Positions 7,147 to 15,159 of a stretch of DNA of 21,385 nt are shown here, piece by piece. Source of the DNA: JAWVFK01 sp033856175 (GTDB lineage: Bacteria > Actinomycetota > Thermoleophilia > Solirubrobacterales > 70-9); the NCBI GenBank assembly GCA_033856175.1, contig JAWVFK010000030.1:1-21385 (forward strand), in the 5' to 3' direction. A program made the position numbers and the translations under genes. Below the pieces are notes generated by a model, which was not told the DNA's origin, did not search any database, and worked only from the letters and a program-made list of their open reading frames with translations. Every line of letters begins with the position of its first letter. The stretch's first letter is position 1.

Positions 7147-8970
7147 GTGACCGAATCGACGACCACCGCTGCCACCGAAGAAGCATTGACGACCAACCGC
7201 AAGCTGCTCGACTGGGTCGACGAGGTCGCCCAGCTGACCCAGCCGGACTCGATCCACTGGTGCGACGGCTCGGCCGACGAGTACGACCGCCTCTGTCAGG
7301 GCCTGGTCGACGCCGGCACCTTCGAGAAGCTCGCCGACGCCAAGCGGCCGAACTCATACCTCTCGCGCTCGGACCCCGGCGACGTCGCCCGCGTCGAGGA
7401 CCGGACCTTCATCTGCTCGGCGAACGAGGCCGACGCCGGCCCGACCAACAACTGGCGCGACCCGGCCGAGATGCGCGAGCTCCTGACAGGCATGTTCAAG
7501 GGCTCGATGCAGGGCCGGACGATGTACGTCGTCCCGTTCTCGATGGGCCCGCTGGGCTCCTCGATCTCCCACATCGGCGTCCAGCTGACCGACTCGGCCT
7601 ACGTCGCCGTCTCGATGCGGATCATGACCCGGATGGGCCAGGCCGCGCTCGACGTGCTCGGCGAGCAGGGCGAGTTCGTCCCCTGCCTGCATTCGGTCGG
7701 CATGCCCCTCGCCGACGGCGTCGAGGACGTGCCGTGGCCGTGCAATGCCGAGAACAAGTACATCGTCCACTACCCCGAGTCGCGAGAGATCTGGTCCTAC
7801 GGCTCGGGATACGGCGGCAACGCCCTGCTCGGCAAGAAGTGCTTCGCCCTGCGGATCGCCTCGGTCATGGCCCGTGACGAGGGCTGGATGGCAGAGCACA
7901 TGCTGATCCTCAAGCTGACCTCCCCGGAGGGCAAGTCGAAGTACGTCACCGGCGCCTTCCCGTCGGCCTGCGGCAAGACCAACCTGGCGATGCTGATCCC
8001 GACGCTGCCGGACTGGACCGTGGAGACCGTCGGCGACGACATCGCCTGGATGAAGTTCGGCGAGGACGGCCGCCTCTACGCGGTCAACCCCGAGGCCGGC
8101 TTCTTCGGCGTCGCTCCCAACACGAGCCACAAGACCAACCCCAATGCGATGGCGACGATCGAGCGCAACTCGATCTTCACCAACTGCGCCCTCACCGACG
8201 ACGGCGACGTCTGGTGGGAGGGCATGACCGGCGAGCCGCCGGAGCACGCGATCGACTGGAAGGGCAACGAGTGGACGCCGGCCTCCGAGGAGCCCGCCGC
8301 CCATCCGAACGCCCGCTTCACGACGCCGGCGTCGCAGTGCCCCTGCATCGCCGACGAGTGGCAAGACCCGGCCGGCGTGCCGATCGACGCCTTCCTCTTC
8401 GGTGGCCGCCGGGCGACGGTGGTGCCGCTGGTCACCGAGTCGTTCGACTGGGAGCACGGCGTCTTCCTCGGCGCGACGATGTCGTCGGAGACGACGGCCG
8501 CGGCCGCGGGCGCGGTCGGCCAGCTGCGCTTCGACCCGATGGCGATGCTGCCGTTTTGCGGCTACAACATGGCTGACTACTTCGGACACTGGCTGCAGAT
8601 GGCGCGCGAGCACCCCAACGAGATGCCGCGGATCTTCGTCGTCAACTGGTTCCGCAAGGACGCCGAGGGCAACTTCCTCTGGCCAGGATTCGGCGAGAAC
8701 AGCCGCGTCCTCGAGTGGGTCTTCCGCCGTTGCGACGGTGAGGCCGAGGCAACCGAGACGCCGATCGGGCTGGTGCCGACCGAGGACGGCATCGACACCG
8801 AGGGCCTCAACATCTCCGCCGAGGCGATGCGCGAGCTGCTGAGCGTCGACGAGCAGGGCATCCGCGACCAGCTGCCTCAGGTCAAGGAGCACCTGGCGCG
8901 CTTCGGCGACGGCCTGCCCGCGGAGATCGCCTCGCAGCTCGCCCAGCTCGAGCAGCGCCTCGCCCGGTAG
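7147..8970 (+). CDS. pckG: phosphoenolpyruvate carboxykinase (GTP)
   Basis: A 607-residue enzyme that converts oxaloacetate and GTP to PEP, GDP and CO2 and so begins gluconeogenesis from C4 acids. The GTP type is shown by the P-loop AFPSACGKTNLAM near residue 270, with the reactive Cys at 275. Other family signatures are SYGSGYGGNALLGKKCFALR (Y222, K230/231), HMLILKL (H251) and GDDIAWMKF (D297/D298), the metal and nucleotide region. It is close to the usual 600-620 length. The start is GTG at 7147, with AAGGGAG at 7127-7133, a slightly long spacing of 13 nt; no better in-frame start is seen. It is divergent from the sucC-like operon and convergent with the secreted-protein gene, 17 nt away. 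It fits with the ethylmalonyl-CoA pathway genes as the route out of the C4 pool. Confidence 0.97.
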   Translation: MTESTTTAATEEALTTNRKLLDWVDEVAQLTQPDSIHWCDGSADEYDRLCQGLVDAGTFEKLADAKRPNSYLSRSDPGDVARVEDRTFICSANEADAGPTNNWRDPAEMRELLTGMFKGSMQGRTMYVVPFSMGPLGSSISHIGVQLTDSAYVAVSMRIMTRMGQAALDVLGEQGEFVPCLHSVGMPLADGVEDVPWPCNAENKYIVHYPESREIWSYGSGYGGNALLGKKCFALRIASVMARDEGWMAEHMLILKLTSPEGKSKYVTGAFPSACGKTNLAMLIPTLPDWTVETVGDDIAWMKFGEDGRLYAVNPEAGFFGVAPNTSHKTNPNAMATIERNSIFTNCALTDDGDVWWEGMTGEPPEHAIDWKGNEWTPASEEPAAHPNARFTTPASQCPCIADEWQDPAGVPIDAFLFGGRRATVVPLVTESFDWEHGVFLGATMSSETTAAAAGAVGQLRFDPMAMLPFCGYNMADYFGHWLQMAREHPNEMPRIFVVNWFRKDAEGNFLWPGFGENSRVLEWVFRRCDGEAEATETPIGLVPTEDGIDTEGLNISAEAMRELLSVDEQGIRDQLPQVKEHLARFGDGLPAEIASQLAQLEQRLAR

Positions 8971-8987
8971 CCCGTAGCTCTGCCCGG

Positions 8988-10574
8988 CTAGATCTGGAAG
9001 CTCTTGGTCGCCGGCGCCGCGTCGGCGTTGCCGGCCGCATCGACGGCCTGCACGCTGACCCTGTGCTTGCCGCGCTTGAGCCTTTTGTAGACGCGGCGCG
9101 AGGTGCAGGGCGCATAGGCCTTGCGGTCGAGCTTGCAGCGGAAGGCGATGCCGTCGCTGCGGTCATCGGAGCCGCTGAAGCTGACCGAAGCCTTGCGCTT
9201 GGCGGCGTTGACCTTGACCTTGCCTATCGCCGTATCGGGCGCCGTAACGTCGTGGATGGCCAGAGCGATCGGCCCGCCGATGCCGGCCGCGTCGACGGCG
9301 ATCAGGTACGCGGTGCCCTGGGTCGCCGTGAACCTGACCCGGCTCAGCTGGCCGCAGGAGTTGTCGTTCTGGCCGATCGCCGGGGCGAGCGGATAGGCGC
9401 CGTCGGGATACACCGCAAGCAGCGTGTCCACCGACGAGGATCCAGCGCAGGTGTCGACGGTGACCGGCCCTCCCACCGGCGCGACCCAGCGATACCAGAT
9501 CGATTGGCCGCCCGGCTGCCCGGCATGGTTCGGCTCTGTCGCCTCCTTGGTGGCAGCGGTCTGGTTTCCGCCGGCGCTCAGCACCGTGGCGGGTGACAGC
9601 GGAAACGCGGTCAGCCCGGCTGCATTTGCGAGGTCGTCGTTCGCCGGCGCGGCCGCGACGTCGAGGCGGAAGCCGCCCTGCGCCGCCTGGCCCAGGTCCG
9701 GGCCGCCGTCGATCGCGATGAAGTAGGTCGTTCCCTGGGTCGCCGCGAGGGTTGCCCTGCTGCCGCCGGCGGGCGCGCCGCAGCCGTCGTCGGCCGACAC
9801 GACGAGGGAGATACCACCGGCGAAGATCCCGCCGGCCCCGGGCTCGTAGACCGCGAGCACGCTGTCGAAGCTGGCGGCGCAGGTCTGGACGAGGTAGTTC
9901 CCCGTCGTCGGCGCCGTCCAGCTGTACCAGACCGACGCGCCACCCGGTTGACCCGCGTGGTTGGGCTCATTGGGCTGCTTCGAAGCGTGGTCGGTGGTTC
10001 CCTGGACGGAGACCGGCGCTCCGGTCAGGACCGCGCCCGAGAAGTCGTCGTTCGCCGGCGCCGTGTTCAGCGTCATGTACCAGTTGATCTCGCCGCCGCT
10101 CTTGTGATCGAGGGCGATGTAGTAGGTGGTCCCGGCGGTCGCGAAAAAGGTCAGCTTGGCGTTCTTGCTGGTGCCCCCGCAGCCGTCGTCGTCCTCGGCC
10201 AGCGAGTTCAATCCGGCGAACGTCGGCGACGAAACGGGCCCCGAGTAGACCTCGAGGACGTTGTCGTAGGTGTTCGTGAAGCAGGTCTCGACGGTGACCT
10301 TCGCGTTGGCGGGCGCGGTCCACTTCTCCCATAGGGATCGTGAGGCGGTCACGCCATCGTGGCTGTCCTCGCCGGGCTCGGCCGAATAGCTGCCGTCGTT
10401 GCCGAAGTCGGCCCAGGAGGAGCCGGTCTGGACGGTGGCGCTCGCCAGGTTGTCGTTGCCGCTGGATGCCAGGGCAGCCGGAGCGAGTGCAGCCGCCAGC
10501 GCCAGTAGTCCGGCCAGCAGTCCGGCCAGCAGGAAGCCGACCCTTTTGGTCGTCCAGCCCGGCGCGAGATCCAT
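8988..10574 (-). CDS. secreted protein with three PPC-like repeats and a C-terminal 'DAAGN' domain
   Basis: A 528-residue exported protein. Signal peptide: basic N-region (TTKR), hydrophobic stretch 12-36 and an ALA-S cut site after 36. Three related beta-rich repeats follow (about 39-172, 173-308, 309-443), each starting near a NDN/ANDD motif and having W-Y-W/'WTAP', 'GTTYYIAID'-like strands. Each has one Cys pair (98/132, 232/265, 376/407), probably a disulfide. They resemble bacterial pre-peptidase C-terminal (PPC) type modules. The C-terminal 444-528 contains FRCKLDRKAYAPC and VSVQAVDAAGNAD, a domain often found in secreted actinobacterial proteins. No catalytic domain is visible, so a surface or binding role is likely but unproven. 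A GGAAGG precedes the ATG. It lies downstream of the lyase gene but has its own promoter. Confidence 0.85.
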   Translation of the reverse strand: MDLAPGWTTKRVGFLLAGLLAGLLALAAALAPAALASSGNDNLASATVQTGSSWADFGNDGSYSAEPGEDSHDGVTASRSLWEKWTAPANAKVTVETCFTNTYDNVLEVYSGPVSSPTFAGLNSLAEDDDGCGGTSKNAKLTFFATAGTTYYIALDHKSGGEINWYMTLNTAPANDDFSGAVLTGAPVSVQGTTDHASKQPNEPNHAGQPGGASVWYSWTAPTTGNYLVQTCAASFDSVLAVYEPGAGGIFAGGISLVVSADDGCGAPAGGSRATLAATQGTTYFIAIDGGPDLGQAAQGGFRLDVAAAPANDDLANAAGLTAFPLSPATVLSAGGNQTAATKEATEPNHAGQPGGQSIWYRWVAPVGGPVTVDTCAGSSSVDTLLAVYPDGAYPLAPAIGQNDNSCGQLSRVRFTATQGTAYLIAVDAAGIGGPIALAIHDVTAPDTAIGKVKVNAAKRKASVSFSGSDDRSDGIAFRCKLDRKAYAPCTSRRVYKRLKRGKHRVSVQAVDAAGNADAAPATKSFQI

Positions 10575-10623
10575 TCGTCAGCCTTCCACCTCGACGGGGT
10601 TCCATCCCTCGTCTCCTTCGGCG

Positions 10624-10629
10624 ACTATA
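10624..10629 (-). promoter_or_regulatory. candidate -10 box of the secreted-protein gene
   Basis: TATAGT, a strong -10 match, lies at 10629-10624 on the minus strand, about 50 nt before the ATG. TTCGGC 17 nt upstream is a weak -35. The sequence around 10651-10661 also has an 11-bp palindrome, CGGAAATTCCG. The gap from 10575 to 10717 otherwise contains only the terminator-like hairpin of the lyase gene. Confidence 0.5.
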
Positions 10630-10684
10630 CGCGCCAGGGCGGCCCGGCCGAACGGAATTTCCGGATTTACCAACTAGTGGGGGA

Positions 10685-10703
10685 GCCTCGCCGGTTGCGA
10701 GGC
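10685..10703 (-). terminator. hairpin after the malyl-CoA lyase gene
   Basis: A perfect 7-bp stem GCCTCGC/GCGAGGC (10685-10691 and 10697-10703) with a 5-nt loop begins about 14 nt after the lyase stop codon on the minus strand. No T-tract follows (TCCCCC), so it is a GC hairpin of the kind common in high-GC actinobacteria rather than a classical intrinsic terminator. Confidence 0.5.
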
Positions 10704-10717
10704 GTCGAGGTGAAGAC

Positions 10718-11782
10718 CTAGTTCGGGCCCGCCAGGCCGTAGGCCTCGGCGAGCTCCGGGTCCTTCTCGGCGAGCTGCTCGGCAAGGGTCACCATGACCT
10801 TGCACTGCTTCCAGGTCGCGTCGTCCTGCATCTTGCCGTCGATCATGTGGACGCCGCGGCCATCGGGGATCGCCTCGAGCACCTTCTTGGCGAAGCGGAC
10901 CTCGTCCGCCGGCGGGCTGAAGACCTTCTTGGCGATATCGATCTGAACCGGGTGCAGCGACCAGGCGCCGACGCAGCCCATCAGGAAGGCGGAGCGGAAC
11001 TGGGTCTCGCAGCCGGCCGTGTCCTTGATGTCGCCGAAGGGGCCGTAGAAGGGCAGGATGCCGACCGAGGTGCAGGCGTCGACCATGCGGGCGATCGAGT
11101 AGTGCCAGAGGTCCTGCTGGGCCGTGACCCGGTTCGCCTCCGGGTTCTCGGGGTCCTCGGGATCCTCCATGACGCGATAGCCGGGATGGCCGCCGCCGAC
11201 CCTGGTCGTCTTCATCCGCCGCGATGCGGCGAGGTCGGCGGGGCCGAAGCTCATGCCCTGCATCCGCGGGCTGGCGGCGGCGATCTCCTCGAGGTTGACG
11301 ACGCCCTGCGCCGTCTCGAGGATCGCGTGGACGAGCAGCGGCCGCTCGAGCCCCGCCTTGGCCTCCAGCTGGGCGAGCAGACGGTCGACGTAGTGGATGT
11401 CCCAAGGCCCCTCGACCTTCGGCACCATGATCACCTCGAGCTTGTCGCCGATCTCGCTGACCAGCCGGGTCAGGTCGTCGAGGACCCAGGGGCTCTCGAG
11501 CGAGTTGACCCGAGTCCACAGCGCCGTCTCGCCGAGGTCGATCTCCTTGCCGATCTTGACCAGGCCCTCGCGTGCCGGCACCTTGTTGTCGACCGGGACC
11601 GCGTCCTCGAGGTTGCCGAGCAGGATGTCGGTCTTGGCGGCGATGTCGGGCAGCTTCGCCGCCATCTTCTCGTTCGAGGGATCGAAGAAGTGGATCATCC
11701 GCGAGGGCTTGACGGGGATCTCCCGCAGCGGCGCGGGGGCGTCGATGGCGAGCGGCTCGAAGAAGTCGCGGGGGTTGCGCAA
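10718..11782 (-). CDS. mcl: L-malyl-CoA/beta-methylmalyl-CoA lyase
   Basis: A 354-residue HpcH/HpaI (CitE-like) aldolase. It follows Mcl1 of Rhodobacter and Chloroflexus closely: FFEPLAIDAPAPLREIPV at the N-terminus, GNLEDAVPVD, IMVPKVEGPWDIHYVD, and GPADLAASRRMKTTRVGGGH. E156 (LETAQG) and D183 (GPADL) are the probable Mg ligands. The enzyme splits beta-methylmalyl-CoA to glyoxylate and propionyl-CoA, and combines glyoxylate with acetyl-CoA to malyl-CoA. The start is TTG at 11782-11780 with AGGAGG 4 nt upstream; the N-terminus then begins like known Mcl1. It lies 111 nt after an NTF2-like gene on the same strand and ends with a hairpin. Near-certain in family; the direction of use in vivo follows from the pathway. 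Confidence 0.92.
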   Translation of the reverse strand: MRNPRDFFEPLAIDAPAPLREIPVKPSRMIHFFDPSNEKMAAKLPDIAAKTDILLGNLEDAVPVDNKVPAREGLVKIGKEIDLGETALWTRVNSLESPWVLDDLTRLVSEIGDKLEVIMVPKVEGPWDIHYVDRLLAQLEAKAGLERPLLVHAILETAQGVVNLEEIAAASPRMQGMSFGPADLAASRRMKTTRVGGGHPGYRVMEDPEDPENPEANRVTAQQDLWHYSIARMVDACTSVGILPFYGPFGDIKDTAGCETQFRSAFLMGCVGAWSLHPVQIDIAKKVFSPPADEVRFAKKVLEAIPDGRGVHMIDGKMQDDATWKQCKVMVTLAEQLAEKDPELAEAYGLAGPN

Positions 11783-11893
11783 GGGTCCTCCTGGTCGTGG
11801 ATCGGGCGGCCGTCGGGGGCGAAGCCTGCCGCGCTGGGTCTACCGGCACCCTATCGCCGGGCGCCAGCGGGAATCCTCGCCGCTGGCGCTGGC

Positions 11894-12337
11894 CTAGCCT
11901 TCGAGCCCGGCCGCGCGCCGGGCCACATCCCGGTCGAGGTGGAACTCGACCCTGGCGACCCTGCCGTCGTGGACCGTCCAGACAGCCGCCGCCCGCGAGG
12001 AGACCTCGGCGCCGCCGGTCTTCGTCCGCCCCGTCTGGGTGACGAAGGTCAGGACGCGCTCGCCGGCGTCGATCACCTGCTCGACCTCGACCTCGAAGCT
12101 CTCGAACGGGCTCGTCCACTCCTGCCAGCAGCGGCGAAAGCCTTCGATGCCGCTGTCGCGCAGCTCGGTCGCCGTATAGGAGGGCCCGATCATCGCGATC
12201 TCGAAGTCGGGGTCGACCAGCGGCTCGAGCGCCGCCTCCGCCTGAGCCCACTCCTCGTCGTCGTACATCGCAGCGACGAGATCGCCGGTCGAGAGCACCT
12301 CCTGCAGGCGTGAGACCAGCTCGGTCGCAGCGGACAT
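11894..12337 (-). CDS. NTF2-fold / SnoaL-like protein
   Basis: A 147-residue protein with the arrangement of an NTF2-like domain: DDEEWAQAEAALEPLVDPDF, IGPSYTATELRDSGIEGFRRCWQEW, then beta strands FEVEVEQVID and GERVLTFVTQTG, and VWTVHDGRVARVEFHLDR near the end. This is typical of SnoaL-like or ketosteroid isomerase-like proteins of unknown activity. A GTG 6 nt upstream (12341-12343) would add two residues; I prefer ATG 12335-12337 because GATAAT at 12350-12345 would place the transcript start next to it and no Shine-Dalgarno exists. Divergent from the acyl-CoA dehydrogenase gene by 87 nt. Function unknown. Confidence 0.7.
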   Translation of the reverse strand: MSAATELVSRLQEVLSTGDLVAAMYDDEEWAQAEAALEPLVDPDFEIAMIGPSYTATELRDSGIEGFRRCWQEWTSPFESFEVEVEQVIDAGERVLTFVTQTGRTKTGGAEVSSRAAAVWTVHDGRVARVEFHLDRDVARRAAGLEG

Positions 12338-12344
12338 GCTCACG

Positions 12345-12350
12345 ATTATC
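12345..12350 (-). promoter_or_regulatory. candidate -10 box for the NTF2-like gene
   Basis: GATAAT on the minus strand, 7 nt before the ATG at 12337, with no Shine-Dalgarno in between. This would give a leaderless or nearly leaderless mRNA. No clear -35 is seen, so confidence is limited. Confidence 0.4.
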
Positions 12351-12380
12351 GCCGCGCCCGGCCGGCGATGCCCGTCGAAG

Positions 12381-12386
12381 TATCCT
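12381..12386 (+). promoter_or_regulatory. candidate -10 box for the acyl-CoA dehydrogenase operon
   Basis: TATCCT lies 38 nt before the ATG at 12425, and a GAAGGAG ribosome-binding site is at 12416-12422, so a leader of about 32 nt would carry the site. No convincing -35 is visible. Confidence 0.4.
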
Positions 12387-12424
12387 TCGCCGCGTCACCG
12401 ACCCCGCACCGACCCGAAGGAGCC

Positions 12425-13639
12425 ATGGCCGTAGCCACCGCGACCTACCAGGAGAAGACCGACGACCAGAAGGCGATCACCGAGATGGTGCGCCAGTTCG
12501 TTGACGAGAAGATCCTTCCCGTTGCCGAGGAGTTCGACCACGAGGACAAGTTCCCCGAGGCGATCGTCGAGCAGATGAAGGAGCTGGGCCTGTTCGGCGT
12601 GACGATCCCCGAGGAGTACGGCGGCATGGGGCTCGACCTGACCACCTACTCGATGATCGTCGAGGAGCTCTCGCGCGGCTGGATCTCGATATCGGGCGTC
12701 GTCAACACCCACTTCATCGGCTCCTACCTGTTGATGAAGTTCGGCACCGACGAGCAGAAGGACCACTTCCTGCCGAAGATGGCGACCGGCGAGATCCGCG
12801 CCGCCTTCTCGCTCTCAGAGCCTGAGGTCGGCTCCGACGTCCAGGGGATCAAGTCGACGGCGCGCAAGGGCGACGACGGCGCCTGGGAGCTCAACGGCCA
12901 GAAGATGTGGGTGACCAACGGGCTCGGCTCGGGCGTCGTCTTCGTGCTGATGAAGACCGACCCCAAGGCCGACCCGCCCTACAAGGGCATGACCTGCTTC
13001 ATCACCGAGAAGGAGCCCTGGGTCGAGGAGAACAGCGGCGCGTACGCCGGCCTCGTCATCCCGCCCAAGATCAAGAAGATGGGCTACAAGGGCGTCGAGT
13101 CGACCGAGCTCGTCTACGACGGCTACCGCTGCCCGCCCGAGCGCGTTCTCGGCGGTGAGGAGGACGGCGTCGGCAAGGGCTTCATCCAGATGATGGACGC
13201 GCTCGAGGTCGGCCGCGTCAACGTCGCCGCCCGCGGCGTCGGCATCGCCCAGCGAGCGCTCGAGCTGGCGCTGCGCTATTCGCAGGAGCGCAAGACGTTC
13301 GGCAAGCCGATCGCCCAGCACCAGGCGATCCAGTTCAAGCTCGCCGACATGGCGACAAAGGTCGAGGCGGCGCGGCTGCTGACCCACAAGGCGGCGCGGA
13401 TGAAGGACGCCGGCGAGCGCTCGGACCTCGAGGCCGGCATGGCGAAGCTCTTCGCCTCGGAGACCGGCAAGGAGGTCGTCGAGGAGTCCTTCCGCATCCA
13501 CGGCGGCTATGGCTACTCGAAGGAGTACGAGATCGAGCGCCTCTATCGCGACGCGCCATTGCTGCTGATCGGCGAGGGAACGTCTGAGATCCAGCGGATG
13601 GTGATCGGCAAGAAGGTCCTCGAGAGGAACAAGATCTAG
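12425..13639 (+). CDS. msd: acyl-CoA dehydrogenase, probable methylsuccinyl-CoA dehydrogenase
   Basis: A 404-residue flavoenzyme of the acyl-CoA dehydrogenase family: N-terminal helical domain, flavin/substrate strand FSLSEPEVGSD, then WVTNG, and the C-terminal RIHGGYGYSKEYEIERLYRDAP. The catalytic base is E384 in IGEGTSEIQ. The ATG at 12425 follows GAAGGAG closely; an in-frame ATG at 12368 would add 19 residues that look like leader. The sequence, including WISISGVVNTHFI and GRVNVAARG, is like the dehydrogenase of the Streptomyces ethylmalonyl-CoA cluster. With the lyase on one side and the MaoC hydratase on the other, oxidation of methylsuccinyl-CoA to mesaconyl-CoA is the best guess. Alphaproteobacterial enzymes for this step are longer, with an N-terminal extension not present here. 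Other branched-chain acyl-CoA substrates are possible. Confidence 0.88.
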   Translation: MAVATATYQEKTDDQKAITEMVRQFVDEKILPVAEEFDHEDKFPEAIVEQMKELGLFGVTIPEEYGGMGLDLTTYSMIVEELSRGWISISGVVNTHFIGSYLLMKFGTDEQKDHFLPKMATGEIRAAFSLSEPEVGSDVQGIKSTARKGDDGAWELNGQKMWVTNGLGSGVVFVLMKTDPKADPPYKGMTCFITEKEPWVEENSGAYAGLVIPPKIKKMGYKGVESTELVYDGYRCPPERVLGGEEDGVGKGFIQMMDALEVGRVNVAARGVGIAQRALELALRYSQERKTFGKPIAQHQAIQFKLADMATKVEAARLLTHKAARMKDAGERSDLEAGMAKLFASETGKEVVEESFRIHGGYGYSKEYEIERLYRDAPLLLIGEGTSEIQRMVIGKKVLERNKI

Positions 13640-13643
13640 CCCG

Positions 13644-14006
13644 ATGGCATCGACGCCTCAGCTGATCGAGACGGCCGTCAAGAGATTCGTCGCCGAGGTG
13701 CCGGCGCTGGCGAACCTCAAGCTCGTCTTCGAGCTCGAGCTGCGGGGCCGGGGCGACGTCCAGATGTTCCGCGTCGAGCTGCCGGGGCCGAAGATCTCGA
13801 AGACGATCGCCGAGGACGCCCGAGTGACGGTCGCGATCCCGCGCGCGAACTTCAACGAGCTGGCGGCCGAGGGGACTGTCGCCCACTACTGGCGCGCCTA
13901 CGAGGCTGGGCACATCAAGACGAGCGGCGACCCCGGGATCCAGAAGCTGATCGCCTCGGTCGTCGCCAAGCACGAGGAGCGGGCGCGGGTCAAGAAGGTT
14001 CACTGA
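13644..14006 (+). CDS. SCP2 sterol-carrier domain protein
   Basis: A 120-residue single-domain protein. The pattern NLKLVFELELRGRGDVQMFRVELPGPKISK...ARVTVAIPRANFNELAAEG...GHIKTSGDPGIQKLIASV matches SCP2-like domains, which hold lipids or acyl chains in a hydrophobic pocket. It starts 4 nt after the stop of the acyl-CoA dehydrogenase gene, so is cotranscribed with it, and its stop overlaps a possible CTG start of the next gene. A weak purine-rich site lies inside the upstream gene. It may help with hydrophobic acyl substrates; the ligand is unknown. Confidence 0.8.
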   Translation: MASTPQLIETAVKRFVAEVPALANLKLVFELELRGRGDVQMFRVELPGPKISKTIAEDARVTVAIPRANFNELAAEGTVAHYWRAYEAGHIKTSGDPGIQKLIASVVAKHEERARVKKVH

Positions 14007-14050
14007 CGAGGCGGCGCGCCGCCTCCCAGCGCCTGCACCGGCCGGCCGCC

Positions 14051-15073
14051 ATGCGCCATCCGGTCGACGTGGCGCGGGCGACGGCGGGCCTTCAGGCTCA
14101 GGAACCGCGTGCCGGCAGGCTCGCCTTTCGCTCTCGCAGCCCCAACCTGACCGCTGCCGACGTCGACCGAGCGCGGGTAGAGGAACGCTCGCTGCTGCGG
14201 ATGTGGGCGATGCGGACGACGATCCACATCGTCCCGGCCGAGGATGTTGACCTCTTCCTGGCGGTGTACCGGCCGTCGATCCTCGAGCTGGCCCGAACGC
14301 GGCTGGCGACCAAGCTCGGCATCGAGCCCAGGGCTCAGGAGAAGGCCCTGCGCCTGATCCAGGGATCGCTCGAGGCCGAGGGCCCGATGACCCGGAAGCA
14401 GATCGGCGAGAGGCTCCGCTCGGCCGGGATCATCGCCGACGACCACCCCCGTTACTGGCTGCTGATGGCCGCGACGATGGAGCGGATCGCCTGCCTGGGC
14501 CCGGATCGCGGCTCGGAGGCGTGCTTCGTGCTGGCGAGCGACTGGCTCGGCAAGCCCAGGCGCATCGATCGCGACGTCGCGCTTGCCGAGCTGGCGCGGC
14601 GCTACGTCGGGGCGTTCGGGCCGGCGAGCGCCCAGGACTTTGCCTCGTGGTCGGGCCTCTCGGTGGCCGAGTGCCGCCGGGCCCTGGCCTCGATCTCGCG
14701 CGAGCTCGTCGAGCAGCCGAGCCCGAAGGGGGCGCTCGTGCTGCGCTCCGGGGGCGCTCGGCCACCGAGCCGCAAGATCGTGCGCTTGTTGCCGGCCTTC
14801 GACACCTACCTGCTGGGCTACAGCAGCCGGAACTCCGCGGTGGAGCCAGGGGAAGGTAGGCAGATCTTCCGGGGCGGGGGAGTCCTGCGGCCGACGATCT
14901 GCGTCGACGGTCGCCTCGTCGGGATGTGGGGCTCGAAGCGCAGCGGCTCTCGGCTCAGGGTCTCGTTGGAGCCCTTCAGCGAGTTCGACGAGAAGCTGCT
15001 GCCGGAGATCGAGGCGGAGGTCGCTGACATCGGCCGCTTCGAAGGCCTTTCGGCAGTCCTCGAGGCGATCTAG
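14051..15073 (+). CDS. AlkZ-like winged-helix DNA-binding protein / putative DNA glycosylase
   Basis: A 340-residue protein of the PF06224 (HTH_42, AlkZ/YcaQ-like) family. Three features support this: LQAQEP holds the QxQ motif (Q15, Q17 from the ATG) used by AlkZ glycosylases; MWAMRTTIHIVPAEDVDLFL is a typical 'R-T-H-V-A-D' segment; and the C-terminal half contains a DTYLLGYSSRN region followed by beta strands. Characterised AlkZ enzymes excise bulky alkylation or crosslink products from DNA; the substrate here is unknown. The ATG may not be the real start: in frame upstream, residues TRRRAASQRLHRPAA from a CTG at 14003 look like the missing N-terminus (see findings). It follows the SCP2 gene directly. 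Confidence 0.8.
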   Translation: MRHPVDVARATAGLQAQEPRAGRLAFRSRSPNLTAADVDRARVEERSLLRMWAMRTTIHIVPAEDVDLFLAVYRPSILELARTRLATKLGIEPRAQEKALRLIQGSLEAEGPMTRKQIGERLRSAGIIADDHPRYWLLMAATMERIACLGPDRGSEACFVLASDWLGKPRRIDRDVALAELARRYVGAFGPASAQDFASWSGLSVAECRRALASISRELVEQPSPKGALVLRSGGARPPSRKIVRLLPAFDTYLLGYSSRNSAVEPGEGRQIFRGGGVLRPTICVDGRLVGMWGSKRSGSRLRVSLEPFSEFDEKLLPEIEAEVADIGRFEGLSAVLEAI

Positions 15074-15107
15074 AAGGGACAGCGACGCTCCGGCCGAACC
15101 GGCCGGA

Positions 15108-15113
15108 TACGAT
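15108..15113 (+). promoter_or_regulatory. candidate -10 box for the MaoC gene
   Basis: TACGAT lies 47 nt before the ATG at 15160, next to an imperfect inverted repeat CGGCCGAACCGGCCGG (15091-15106). A leader of about 40 nt would include the Shine-Dalgarno at 15143-15147. The upstream gene may also read through, so this promoter is uncertain. Confidence 0.3.
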
Positions 15114-15159
15114 GCCGCGCCCACACGGGCCCACGACTTACCAGGAGACGAATCACTCG

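Noticed and set aside
7354..8892. 512-codon open frame on the minus strand opposite pckG
   Set aside because: Antisense shadow of PEP carboxykinase with no domain or Shine-Dalgarno; the strong match is on the plus strand.
10340..12313. 657-codon open frame on the plus strand opposite mcl
   Set aside because: Lies opposite the malyl-CoA lyase and NTF2-like genes; its sequence is arginine/histidine/leucine-rich with no recognisable domain, as expected for an antisense frame in high-GC DNA.
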